From: Rubrivivax gelatinosus
Lineage (GTDB): Bacteria; Pseudomonadota; Gammaproteobacteria; Burkholderiales; Burkholderiaceae_C
Direction: 5' to 3'
Length of the DNA stretch: 64,000 bases
NCBI RefSeq assembly: GCF_004340905.1
Contig: NZ_SLXD01000004.1
Span: 62,001-126,000 of the forward strand
Position 1 is the stretch's first letter, and every line of letters starts with the position of its first letter. The notes under the pieces were generated by a model that worked only from the letters and a program-made list of their open reading frames with translations, did not search any database and was not told the origin of the DNA. The translations under genes were made by a program, and so were the position numbers. Of the stretch, positions 55,018 to 63,075 are shown in pieces.

Positions 55018-55896
55018 ATGCAAGCCATCCATCCCACGCTGGCCACGCGTTTCGGCCGCCGCACCCACGTCCTGCGCAGCCACGAGCCACTGGCCGAGGA
55101 CCAGATCCGCGCCGTGGCACCTTCGGTGTTCGCCGAGGGCAAGCACGCCAGCCGTTCCGAGCGCTACACCTACATCCCGACCATCGAGGTGCTGCGCGGC
55201 CTGAAGCGCGAAGGCTTCGAGCCCTACATGGCCGCCCAGGGCCACAGCCGGCTGGAGGACCGGCGTGCGTTCACCAAGCACATGCTGCGGCTGCGCCATG
55301 CCGGCCAGGTGCAGGCGACCGAGACCCGGGCGCGCGACACCGTCAACGAGATCATCCTGATCAACAGCCACGACGGCGGCAGCTCTTACCAGATGCTCGC
55401 CGGGCTGTTCCGCTTCGTCTGTTGCAACGGTCTGGTCGTCGGCGACGTGGTCGAGGACATCCGCATCCCGCACAAGGGCGACGTGCGCGACGAGGTCATC
55501 GAGGGCGCTTTCCGGGTGCTGGAGGAGTTCGACGAGGTCGACGAGCACGCCGAGGCGATGAAGGCGCTGCCGCTGGAGCACGGGGAAGAGATCGCGTTCG
55601 CCACCGCGGCGCTGGCGCTGCGCTTCGGCGAGCGCGCGCTGGAGGAGGGCGGCCACGCCCCAGCGCCGGTGACGGCCGAGCAGCTGGTGGAGGCCCGGCG
55701 GCCCGAGGACCTCGGCCACAACCTCTGGACCACCTTCCAGCGCGTGCAGGAGAACGTCATCCACGGCGGCCAGCCCGGCCGGGCCGCCACGGGCCGGCGC
55801 ATGCAGACCCGGGCCGTCAACGGCATCGACCGCGCCGTGAGCCTGAACCGTGCGCTGTGGATGCTGGCCGAGGAGATGCGCAAGCTGAAGGCCTGA
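55018..55896 (+). CDS. DUF932 (DUF945-type) plasmid/ICE protein
   Basis: A 292-residue protein of a family carried by plasmids and integrative elements. Recognisable segments are YTYIPTIEVLRGLKREGFEPYMAAQG, LINSHDGGSSYQMLAGLFRFVCCNGLVVG and NLWTTFQRVQENVIHGG. Its molecular function is unknown; location beside ssb and parA is the rule in such elements. ATG 55018 was picked because upstream sequence in the frame is antisense-like and Arg-rich. Confidence 0.85.
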   Translation: MQAIHPTLATRFGRRTHVLRSHEPLAEDQIRAVAPSVFAEGKHASRSERYTYIPTIEVLRGLKREGFEPYMAAQGHSRLEDRRAFTKHMLRLRHAGQVQATETRARDTVNEIILINSHDGGSSYQMLAGLFRFVCCNGLVVGDVVEDIRIPHKGDVRDEVIEGAFRVLEEFDEVDEHAEAMKALPLEHGEEIAFATAALALRFGERALEEGGHAPAPVTAEQLVEARRPEDLGHNLWTTFQRVQENVIHGGQPGRAATGRRMQTRAVNGIDRAVSLNRALWMLAEEMRKLKA

Positions 55897-55903
55897 CGGC
55901 CGG

Positions 55904-55965
55904 TGCCTCCGGACGCTGGATCCGGAGGCAAATCCAGCGCGTCGGCGGGCCTCGGGTCCGCCGAC
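55904..55965. repeat. Two adjacent hairpins after the DUF932 gene
   Basis: First: TGCCTCCGGA (55904-55913) and TCCGGAGGCA (55921-55930), a 10-base stem. Second: GTCGGCGG (55941-55948) and CCGCCGAC (55958-55965), an 8-base stem. Neither has a T run. They fill most of the gap before the next gene and resemble the hairpin before this gene in style. Confidence 0.75.
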
Positions 55966-56007
55966 CATCAGAGGTCAGTGCGGCCGCCGCGGCCGCGGGA
56001 GCCTGCC

Positions 56008-56394
56008 ATGGACGACACCTCCGACGTCGGACGCGTGATCGACGCGTTCTTCCTCTACACGCAGCGCGCCACACCGGCGACCGAGAAGGGCGCCCAGGCC
56101 CTCGACCGCCTGCTGCGACTGGCCGAGCACCACGACTCGGGCCAGGTCGCCCGTGTCGCCGGCTTCATCGCCAGCGTGCACGACGGCGCGACCTTCCGCT
56201 GGGACCCGTTCGAGCTGCGCATGCTGGACGTCGAGATCAGCGACGACATGCTGGCCTGCCTGGACGCGCTGCGTTGGGGCCGGCACGACCTGCACCGCCT
56301 GGTGCCCGACGGCGAGCGCCGCGTGCTGCAGGTGCTGCGCGCCTGGGGTCTCGTCCCGACGGCCGCGAGGCCCGACGCCGGAGGCCCGCGATGA
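56008..56394 (+). CDS. Small mobile-element protein (DUF7673-like), function unknown
   Basis: 128 residues. Helical segments VGRVIDAFFLYTQRATPATEKGAQALDRLLRLAEHHDSGQVARVAGFIA and ISDDMLACLDALRWGRHDLHRLVPDGERRVLQVLRAWGL occur in plasmid/ICE proteins of this size. No catalytic motif is visible. ATG 56008 comes after a hairpin-rich gap, and the stop overlaps the parA start (ATGA), which ties it to the partition genes. Confidence 0.7.
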   Translation: MDDTSDVGRVIDAFFLYTQRATPATEKGAQALDRLLRLAEHHDSGQVARVAGFIASVHDGATFRWDPFELRMLDVEISDDMLACLDALRWGRHDLHRLVPDGERRVLQVLRAWGLVPTAARPDAGGPR

Positions 56395-57203
56395 AGACGC
56401 TCGTGCTCGCCAACCAGAAGGGCGGCGTCGGCAAGTCGGCCGTCGCCACGCTGCTGGCCCACCACCTGCGTCGCGCCGGCCGGCGCGTGCTGGCGCTGGA
56501 CCTGGACCACCAGGGCAACCTCAGCAGCGTGCTGCAGCGCTCCGGGCGGCCGCTGGTGGCATCCGTCACGGCCGACCTGCTGCTGACCCAGGCGCAGGTC
56601 GACGTGCCGGCCGAGCCCTTCGTGCTCGTGCCGGCCGCCGACCCGCTGCTGTGGCTCGAACGCCAGCCGGCGCAGCACACGCCGTTCGCGCGCAACCTGC
56701 GCGCGTTCCTGCGCGCGCGGGCCGGCCGCTTCGACGTCTGCATCGTCGACACCAACCCCAACCCCGACATCCGCCTCATCGCCGCGCTGGCGTCGGCCGA
56801 CTTCGTGCTTTCGCCGATCCAGCTCAACCAGGAGGCGATCGACGGCGTGCGTGGCCTGCTGCACCACCCGCGTGTCGGCGTGCACAAGATCCGCGTGCTG
56901 CTGAACCCGGCGCTGCAGCTGGTCGGCCTGCTGCCGGTGATGGTGGAGGCCACGCCGTTCCAGCGCGCCAACTTCGCCGAGATCGTGCGCCACCACCAGT
57001 CGCTGCTGATCCCGCTGACCGACAAACCTGGCGAGTTCGCGTTCATCCCCAAGCGCTCGGCCGTCGCCGAGGCCCAGGCGAGCGGCGACCTGCTCTGGGA
57101 GATGAAGAAGACCGCCGCGCGCGACGCCTGGGCCGAGATCGAGCCGACGATGCGGCGCCTGGCCGAGATCGTCGACCCGCAGGAGCAGCGCCATGTCGCT
57201 TGA
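56391..57203 (+). CDS. parA: ParA-family partition ATPase
   Basis: A 270-residue Walker-type partition ATPase. The deviant Walker A KGGVGKSAVAT is at residues 10-20 (MKTLVLANQKGGVGKS), Walker A' is ALDLDHQGNLS, and switch II reads VCIVDTNPNPDIRLIAAL with Asn where many ParAs have PP. With ParB it positions or stabilises the element in the cell. It starts by overlapping the upstream gene and overlaps parB by 11 bases. Confidence 0.92.
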   Translation: MKTLVLANQKGGVGKSAVATLLAHHLRRAGRRVLALDLDHQGNLSSVLQRSGRPLVASVTADLLLTQAQVDVPAEPFVLVPAADPLLWLERQPAQHTPFARNLRAFLRARAGRFDVCIVDTNPNPDIRLIAALASADFVLSPIQLNQEAIDGVRGLLHHPRVGVHKIRVLLNPALQLVGLLPVMVEATPFQRANFAEIVRHHQSLLIPLTDKPGEFAFIPKRSAVAEAQASGDLLWEMKKTAARDAWAEIEPTMRRLAEIVDPQEQRHVA

Positions 57204-58203
57204 CCTGACCGTGCTGGACGACGCCGTGCCCGCGCCGGCCGGCGGCGCACCGCTGGAACTGCCGATCGACACGATCGACGAAGACCCCGAGCAGCCGCGC
57301 TTCGAGTTCGACGACGAGCCGCTGGCCGAACTGGCCGGGACGATCCGACAGCGTGGCGTGCGCCAGCCGGTGTCGGTGCGCCCGCACCCCGAGCAGCCCG
57401 GCCGCTGGATGCTGAACTTCGGCGCGCGACGGCTGCGCGCCTCGCGCATGGCCGGGCGGCAGACCGTGCCCGCCTTCGTCGACCTCGCCGCCGACAGCTA
57501 CGACCAGGTCATCGAGAACGAGCAGCGCCAGAACCTGCAGCCGCTGGAACTGGCGCTGTTCGTGCAGCGGCGGTTGCGGGCGGGTGAGACGCAGGCGGAC
57601 GTGGCGCGGTGCTTGGGCAAGTCTCGGGCATACGTCACGTATGTGGTTGCACTGATCGACGCCCCGGATCCGGTGATGGCGCTCTATCGCAGCGGCCGGT
57701 GCCGCGGGCTGACGGAGCTTTATGACCTGAGGCGGCTGCACGAGCTGCGGCCGCAGGCGGTGACCGAATGGCTCAACACGGCGGACAAAGTGACTCGGAC
57801 CGAGATCGATCGGCTGAAGCACGAACTGCGGTCGCCCACGGTGCCCGTCCCTGAAGCGCTTGCACAAGATGCCCGCTCGGCTGGTGGTGAACCTGTCAGG
57901 AACGCCGGCGACATGGAGCCTCACCCCCAAGCAGAGTCCGCGACCGCCGAATCTGCTGCCTCAATCCCTGTTCCTGCGGCCGGCACTAGGGCCTGTCCGC
58001 CTGACGCGTCTCACGGCACACCTCGCCCACCGTCCCGGTGGCAGCTGATCGCGGAGCTCGATGGCACCGATGTCGTGGTCGAAATGCGCCGTCTTCCGCA
58101 AAGCGAAGAGCAGGTGTTCGTTTCTGGTCTCGGCGCCAAGGACGTGGTCGCGGTCGACATCGACCGCCTGCGAGCACTCCGTCTCGTTCGCACGGCGGCT
58201 TGA
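57193..58203 (+). CDS. parB: ParB-family partition protein
   Basis: 336 residues. The N-terminal ParB/Spo0J domain is seen in LPIDTIDEDPEQPRFEFDDEPLAELAGTIRQRGVRQPVSVRP and FGARRLRASRMAG. A box II-like VIENEQRQNLQPLELA follows. A KorB-type helix-turn-helix (AGETQADVARCLGKSRAYVTYVVALIDAP) follows at about residues 130-160. The C-terminal third is Ala/Pro-rich then ordered, as in plasmid ParBs. It binds centromere-like sites; candidates near here are the inverted repeats, but none is proved. Confidence 0.9.
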   Translation: MSLDLTVLDDAVPAPAGGAPLELPIDTIDEDPEQPRFEFDDEPLAELAGTIRQRGVRQPVSVRPHPEQPGRWMLNFGARRLRASRMAGRQTVPAFVDLAADSYDQVIENEQRQNLQPLELALFVQRRLRAGETQADVARCLGKSRAYVTYVVALIDAPDPVMALYRSGRCRGLTELYDLRRLHELRPQAVTEWLNTADKVTRTEIDRLKHELRSPTVPVPEALAQDARSAGGEPVRNAGDMEPHPQAESATAESAASIPVPAAGTRACPPDASHGTPRPPSRWQLIAELDGTDVVVEMRRLPQSEEQVFVSGLGAKDVVAVDIDRLRALRLVRTAA

Positions 58204-58282
58204 GGCGCCCTCAGCGGCGATGGGCGCCGGTGGTGCCTGTTCTTCCTCGCCAGTTGCGCAGCCTCATCAGTCGACCAACGCT

Positions 58283-58887
58283 TGTTAAGCCGCTAAACAC
58301 GCAGTGGATGCGGCGACGGCACGCGCAGGCGCTGCTGGACGGTCTGCCGCTCGCGGACCCGGTGCTCCCGCCGGCGGACCTCAACCCCGCCGCAGGATCA
58401 TCTCGTTGGCGTAGGGCACGAAGCCCAGGGCGCGGTACATGGGTGCCGCCTCTTCCGACGCCGCAAGGCTGAAGACACGGATACCGGCTTCGGTGCAAGC
58501 GCCCATCACCCTGTCGACGAGAGCCTTGGCGATGCCTCGCTTGCGCCAGGGCTCCTCGGTGTAGACGTTGACGATGCGTGCGCGAGTCCCGGATGCCTCG
58601 CCCCGCGTCGGCCCCCAGTCGAGCAGGACGGCACCCGCGCTGCCCACCACCTGGCCTTCGGCTTCAGCGACGAAGCCGATGTACGTCCCGCGCTCGATGC
58701 GCGAGACGACCCACGCGGCATAGGCGTCGAGGTCTTCCTGCGGTTCGCCCCTGAAGTAACGATGCCGGGCGATGCTCGCTGCATCGTCGGGGCCTACCGT
58801 GCGCACAGTCCACGTTGCAGTCATTCGACCATTCTGCCGGCCGATCTGCTCCGCTCGTGAGCCCTTCGAGTGTTCAGCGGCTTAACA
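58283..58887. repeat. 18-base inverted repeats flanking a GNAT gene
   Basis: TGTTAAGCCGCTAAACAC at 58283-58300 and, in opposite sense, GTGTTCAGCGGCTTAACA at 58870-58887 differ by one base when folded. They bracket the GNAT gene at 58381-58824 with about 60-80 bases to spare on each side. The GCTTAAC/GTTAAGC cores resemble integron recombination-site core sequences, but no full attC and no integrase is seen. A small mobile cassette is the alternative. Confidence 0.6.
58381..58824 (-). CDS. GNAT family N-acetyltransferase (cassette-like)
   Basis: A 147-residue acetyltransferase. Motif A is ARIVNVYTEEPWRKRGIAKALVDRVMGAC and motif B FSLAASEEAAPMYRALGFVPYANEM. It is the only leftward gene among the element's rightward backbone genes and sits inside 18-base inverted repeats, which suggests it came as an independent insertion. 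GNAT genes are frequent integron-cassette cargo, though that link is only inferred here. The substrate is unknown. Confidence 0.88.
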   Translation of the reverse strand: MTATWTVRTVGPDDAASIARHRYFRGEPQEDLDAYAAWVVSRIERGTYIGFVAEAEGQVVGSAGAVLLDWGPTRGEASGTRARIVNVYTEEPWRKRGIAKALVDRVMGACTEAGIRVFSLAASEEAAPMYRALGFVPYANEMILRRG

Positions 58888-59038
58888 GCGGCAGCCGTTT
58901 CCCGAGGCCCGCATGCCTTCCTGTCGCCGAGCGAGGACTGTCCGACGGCCGATCGTGCCCTGCTCGCCGTGCTGGAACTCGGCCCGATTCCAGCGCCAGC
59001 CAAGCAACGATCCAGACCAATACTGAAGTCCAGATGAG

Positions 59039-59061
59039 TGCAGGATAGGCGCCGTGGCGCC
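59039..59061 (-). other. Candidate origin of transfer (oriT) nic region
   Basis: On the minus strand the order is GGCGCC-AC-GGCGCC, then TATCCTGC. TATCCTG (59047-59041) fits the MOBP/RP4-like nic consensus YATCCTG|Y, and the GGCGCC pair (59048-59061) is an inverted repeat on the 5' side where IncP-like oriTs have one. It lies 22 bases before the mobC-like gene and 600 before the relaxase. Position and motif agree, but nicking is untested. Confidence 0.5.
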
Positions 59062-59082
59062 GATGTAAGACAGGCCTCCGTG

Positions 59083-59682
59083 ATGGACTCCGCCACCTCT
59101 TCGGCTGCTGGTCACCGTGACCTCGTCACGGTGGACTTGCGAGGCATGAAGTCCGCCTTGCTGGCGCGCGCTGCAGCACGCGGCGTCTCCGTCTCGGCGC
59201 TGGTGCGCGAAGCGCTTTCGGCCGCCGGTGTCGACGAGAAGGAAGAGCTAGCTCCGCCGGAGACGGTGGCTCGCGGCCGGCCCCGTGTGCGCATCGGCCT
59301 GCGCCTGGCCGCCGACGAAGCGCGTGAACTCGCCGCCCGCGCTGCAACGGCCGGCCTTCCCGTCGGGGCCTTCGTTCTCGCGGCGGTTCGTGCAGATGGC
59401 GGAGTCCTCTCTGCCGAACAGCGCGAGGCCCAGCTCGCCGCCCTGACCAGCTCCAACGCCGAACTCGCCGCCGTCAGCCGCCATCTGGGCCACCTGACGT
59501 CGCTGCTGCGCATGGGCGCCGTCGACGCTGCCCGCCAGTACCGCGAGAGCCTCGACACGCTGAATGCCGACGTGCGTGCGCATCTCGCGCTCAGCGCCGA
59601 ACTGCTGTCCGAGCGCTGGCCAAAGCCCTCGCGCTACTCCACCCACCCGAGGAGGCGACATGCCCGACCCGAAGTCGATTGA
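59083..59682 (+). CDS. mobC: MobC-like relaxosome accessory protein
   Basis: 199 residues. The N-terminal ribbon-helix-helix-like stretch (LVTVDLRGMKSALLARAAARGVSVSALVREAL) and a second such unit (VRIGLRLAADEARELAARAATAGLPVGAFVLAAV) are followed by a helical part (LAAVSRHLGHLTSLLRMGAVDAARQYRESL). This domain order occurs in accessory proteins that bind oriT and recruit the relaxase. It overlaps the relaxase by 23 bases. The identification rests on layout and context more than on a strong motif. Confidence 0.7.
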   Translation: MDSATSSAAGHRDLVTVDLRGMKSALLARAAARGVSVSALVREALSAAGVDEKEELAPPETVARGRPRVRIGLRLAADEARELAARAATAGLPVGAFVLAAVRADGGVLSAEQREAQLAALTSSNAELAAVSRHLGHLTSLLRMGAVDAARQYRESLDTLNADVRAHLALSAELLSERWPKPSRYSTHPRRRHARPEVD

Positions 59683-60592
59683 TGGCGTCCTGGTCCAGTG
59701 GGGCGACCGGCTGTTCTACCCCGGCAACCGCCGTGTCGCCGAGAGGCCAGAGCCGCGGCTACGGCTTCCGCCGCTTCACCAGCGGGCCGGCGCCATCCGC
59801 CGCCGCATCGAGGCCACCGTGATCCGGCGGGCGCCGCAGGTCATGGTCAAGGTCACCGGCGGCGGCCGGGGCATGAAGGCCATCGCCGCGCACTTCCGCT
59901 ACATCAGCAAGAACGGGCGGCTGGAGATGGAGAACGAGCGTGGAGAGACGTCCAGAGGCAAGGACGCCCTGCGTGAGCTGGCCGACGAGTGGCGCTACGG
60001 TGGCTCGCTCATCGGCGATGAGAGTCCGCGCCGCGAGGCGTTCAACATCATGCTGTCGATGCCGCGCGACTCGGCGCCGCCGGAGATCGTGCTGCGGGCC
60101 GCCCGCGAGTTCGCCCGGGAGGAACTGGAAGGGCACAAGGTCGTGATGGTGCTGCACGACCACCAGGCCAACCCGCACGTACACCTCAGCGTGCGTGCCG
60201 AAGGTGCCGATGGCCGCCGGCTCAACCCGCGCAAGGCCGACCTGCACCGCTGGCGCGAGACCTTCGCGGAGAAGCTGCGTGGCTGGGGCATCGATGCCGA
60301 GGCCACCCGGCAAGGCACTCGCGGCATCGCCCGGCGATACGACGCGCTGTGGCAGCAGAGGGCGAGGGCGGAAGGCCGGCTGCTGCGCGACCGGCCCGCT
60401 GGGCAACTGACCCCGGCGTCGAGGCGGACTCTCGACGAGGGCCGGCACGCCTGGTCGCAGATCGCCGACGCGCTGCAGCGTTCAGCACTGGCCGGGGATC
60501 AGCGACTGGCTGCGGGCGTGCGGGCGCATCTGCGCGACCTTGATCGGTCGCTGGACACGGAACGCGAGATGTCTGGGCCACACCGCGGCTGA
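59660..60592 (+). CDS. Relaxase/mobilisation nuclease (VirD2/MobA-like)
   Basis: A 310-residue relaxase, shorter than many, consisting mainly of the nicking domain. Motif I tyrosine is in KAIAAHFRYISKNGRLEMEN and the HUH metal site in VVMVLHDHQANPHVHLSVR (about residues 160-175). RLNPRKADLHRWRETFAEKLRGWG closes the domain. It cuts one strand at oriT and leads transfer. GAGGAGG precedes ATG 59660 closely. No helicase domain or coupling protein gene is visible, so the element is mobilisable in this window's view. Confidence 0.88.
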   Translation: MPDPKSIDGVLVQWGDRLFYPGNRRVAERPEPRLRLPPLHQRAGAIRRRIEATVIRRAPQVMVKVTGGGRGMKAIAAHFRYISKNGRLEMENERGETSRGKDALRELADEWRYGGSLIGDESPRREAFNIMLSMPRDSAPPEIVLRAAREFAREELEGHKVVMVLHDHQANPHVHLSVRAEGADGRRLNPRKADLHRWRETFAEKLRGWGIDAEATRQGTRGIARRYDALWQQRARAEGRLLRDRPAGQLTPASRRTLDEGRHAWSQIADALQRSALAGDQRLAAGVRAHLRDLDRSLDTEREMSGPHRG

Positions 60593-60605
60593 GCTGTAGC
60601 GGAAA

Positions 60606-60626
60606 GCCGGGTCGACCTGACCCGGC
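60606..60626. terminator. Hairpin after the relaxase gene
   Basis: GCCGGGTC-GACCT-GACCCGGC makes a perfect 8-base stem 13 bases beyond the relaxase stop. The T run is missing, so termination would need help. Similar hairpins occur between other backbone genes. Confidence 0.55.
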
Positions 60627-60705
60627 GCCAGGAGCCAGCGTCCGATGCCTCGGGCCCTCACATCGAGTGGTTCGGGGTGAAGGGTTGGGCATCTACTATC
60701 CGCCC

Positions 60706-60850
60706 ATGTGCAACCGGTACGTCGCCCCCGACGCTGCGGCCGTCGAACGCTACTGGCATGTCGGTGCCCGCCAGCCCTGGCGCGGAGCCGAGATCTTCCC
60801 GCGAGCCCAGGGGCCGTTCATCCGTGCCGCGCGCGATGACAGTGAGGCCA
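60706..60850 (+). pseudogene. 5' fragment of a SOS-associated peptidase (YedK/HMCES)
   Basis: The frame from ATG 60706 reads MCNRYVAPDAAAVERYWHV...PWRGAEIFPRAQGPFIRAA, the N-terminus of HMCES proteins with the essential Cys2 that links to abasic sites. After about 45 residues homology stops; the rest is antisense to the next, leftward gene. The junction lies around 60830-60870, where two truncated genes meet tail to tail. The protein cannot fold or act. Confidence 0.75.
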
Positions 60851-61327
60851 GGCGCGAGGTGGTCGTCGATCAGCTGGAACAGCGTGCTGTCGGTCAGGCC
60901 GGCGCGGGCGTCGACCAAGCGCTTCGTCAGCGCCTGGCCGTCGCGATCGGCGTCGCCGGGCCCGCCGTCGCTGCCCAGCTTGTACGGCATCGCGCGCAAC
61001 AGGCCGACATCGAACGGCAGCGGCCCGGTGTTGCCCGCGAAGATCAAGGTCTGAACGGCTTGGCACCGTGGCGAACCCCCAGCGCGTAGAAGACGTTCGG
61101 GTTGCGGTGGTCAGGTCGGCCACCGCGTACTCGCAAAGCACGAGCCGCTCGAACATCGCCTTGTGGATGATGCCGCCGGCCTGCTCCTTCTCGGCGCGCA
61201 CGGTCTTGGGGCCGGCGCCCAGGACGGCGGGTCGGATCAGGCGGTTCCAAACGGCGTCGACGTCGATCGACACCCCGCCGGGGCCGGGTTTGACGCCGAA
61301 CGGTATCAGCACGAAGCACAACGGCAT
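60850..61327 (-). pseudogene. Frameshifted N-terminus of a TRAFs-binding-domain-type protein
   Basis: ATG 61327 (GGAGAGG upstream) opens MPLCFVLIPFGVKPGPGG...EQAGGIIHKAMFERLVLCEYAVADLTT, typical of bacterial proteins labelled TRAFs-binding domain. Two one-base losses, at about 61108 and 61062, force changes of frame (NPNVFYALGVRHGAKPF, then IFAGNTGPLPFDVGLLRAMPY). The C-terminus is cut at the HMCES junction. In intact relatives this domain precedes long C-terminal parts. It is clearly dead. Confidence 0.7.
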
Positions 61328-61353
61328 GGCCTCTCCTTCGCCGCGACGGCTCG

Positions 61354-61872
61354 TCAGGCCTTCGGCAGCGACGCCGCCGCGAAGCGGAGCGTCGTTGACG
61401 AACGAGGCTTGCCGACGAATTGCAACTCGTACGGACCGGGTCTGGCGACCGCAGGCAGTTCCAGGCGCAGCCGGGAGACGCCCGGCCCGCGATAGCCCAG
61501 CCGGCACAACACCTCGTCGCTCCCCGGCACCGGCTCGCCGTCGTCGTTCAGGCGCCGCAGAACGAGCTCGCCGTCGAACTGGGCGACGGGCGCCGCCGGG
61601 ACTAGCAACAGCTCGAACTCGTGCCCGCACTCGATGACCGGCGTCGGCATCGACAGGCGAAGGCCTTCTTCGTCGCTCGTCACCACCGCCGTGCGCTCGT
61701 CCGCGGTCAGCGCCTCCAGCGGCGGCCCGGCGTCGCCGCCGAGCAGGCGGTAGAAGACGCGCTTGAACGGCATGCCGCGAAACGCCTGGCTGTGTTCGTC
61801 CACCACCAGCTGCCTGCTTCTGCCCGGCACGCGGCAGCGCACTCCAGAACGGCACCGTCCGGCGTGCGTCAC
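61354..61872 (-). pseudogene. C-terminal fragment of an unidentified protein in the TRAFs-type module
   Basis: A frame of 172 codons ends 27 bases before the next gene's start. From about residue 22 it reads naturally (QLVVDEHSQAFRGMPFKRVFYRLLGG, IECGHEFELLLVPAAPVAQFDGELVL, LELPAVARPGPYELQFVG), a beta-rich C-terminal domain. There is no real start, and what lies upstream belongs to another protein. I do not recognise the family beyond its neighbourhood. Confidence 0.5.
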
Positions 61873-61959
61873 GGCCTTCGTCGCATGCCACCAGCAGTCG
61901 CGTCGCGACGCGTCGCAGCGTCCGAGGGCCGCCTGGACTTCGTCGAGGTAGGCACGCGC

Positions 61960-62379
61960 GGTACGCGGCGAGGGCCTCGCGCATGAAGCTCCCGCCGAGG
62001 CGGCCTTCGGGGTCCGGCGTGTCCATCAGCAACTGCTTGTACGCGCGGCCGAGCAGGCCGTCGAACTCGTCGGCCTCGGCGCCGCAGGCGCCGAACCGGG
62101 TCTTCGCCTGCGGCAGCAGCGCCACGGCGACGGTGAGGCGCCGGGTCTCGATCAGTGCCTGGGCATGCAGCCTGGGCACGACCGGCTCGTCGGCGCGATA
62201 CCGCGCGACGTGCTCGGCCAGATCGCATAGGCGGGGAACTCGCGTGCATCGCGAAGCGGCTTCAGGAGCGCCGCCGCCTCGGCGACGAAGGCTTCGGTCG
62301 GCTCGGTCGCGAGGATCTGGCAGAGCGCGTCGGCCCTGGCCAGCGCGGCGTCGTGTCCGGTGCTTCGATCGTTCGCCAC
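61960..62379 (-). pseudogene. N-terminal fragment of a DUF4071/TPR-type protein, frameshifted
   Basis: GTG 62379 (GGAG upstream) opens MANDRSTGHDAALARADALCQILATEPTEAFVAEAAALLKPLRDAREFP. A single-base loss near 62226 shifts frame to DLAEHVARYRADEPVVPRLHAQALIETRRLTVAVALLPQ, then LGRAYKQLLMDTPDPEG...AAYRA. This is the helical repeat start of proteins annotated as MAP3K TRAFs-binding/DUF4071. Homology ends near 61960. The fragment and the next two make a collapsed module. Confidence 0.65.
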
Positions 62380-63075
62380 GGTTGGCTCCGGTTGCGGCGA
62401 TCAGCGATCGTAGCCAGCTGAGGTTGCCGAATGCAGCGGTATCGACCCGGCCATCCCTCGAACCGGACATGCGGACGGTCCACGGCGGCAATGAACCGGT
62501 CCGGCTGTTGCCCTCTACCGCGTTCGCGCGCTGCGTTTAGCAATCGGCACGTGGCGTCAGGCAGCGTCGCCCGGGGCCGTCGAGGGCCTGCCGGTCACCC
62601 CAGCGTAGGCGCCGACGAGCCGGCGCCGCGAGTCGGGCCAAAGGTTCCATGAAACGCGCGGACAGCATCGTCCTGTCGGCGGTGAGGCTCTCCGGGAGCG
62701 CCGGCGCGGCCGCTCTGATCGGCAGCGGCAGTTCGGGCGCGTCGTCGTCGTGAACTCATCCAGACCCGCTCTTCCGGCAGCGCCCGGCGCCACTCGTGCG
62801 TCTGCAGCCGCCGCATCACGGCCGGTCGCGACATCGCGACGAGAAACAGGGGGGGCGCGGAACGCGATGCAGCCGATCCTGGCCGCGATGGACCCGATCG
62901 CCGGCCATTGCGCTAGCAGGCCGTTGAAAAACCGACCGCCGGCACGTTCCAGCCCGTGAAGATGAGCCATCCCGAGGTCATCCAGTACGTCTCCGCGGCA
63001 AAATTGACCTCCCGAAGGCCCTTGAGGCGCCATTCCTGGCCCCGAAGTCGGCAATTCGGCGGTTCGTGGCCCTCA
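62380..63075. other. Decayed stretch between module remnants and IS5 element
   Basis: About 700 bases with no intact gene. Minus-strand frames give short natural-looking pieces (RLQTHEWRRALPEERVWM near 62800; MLSARFMEPLARLAAP near 62650) split among frames, so an unidentified gene has decayed here. The last 70 bases before 63076 should contain the IS5 right end, but I could not fix its inverted repeat. Confidence 0.5.

Noticed and set aside
61068..61637. Forward frames across the TRAFs-type remnants
   Set aside because: Antisense of recognisable leftward gene fragments.
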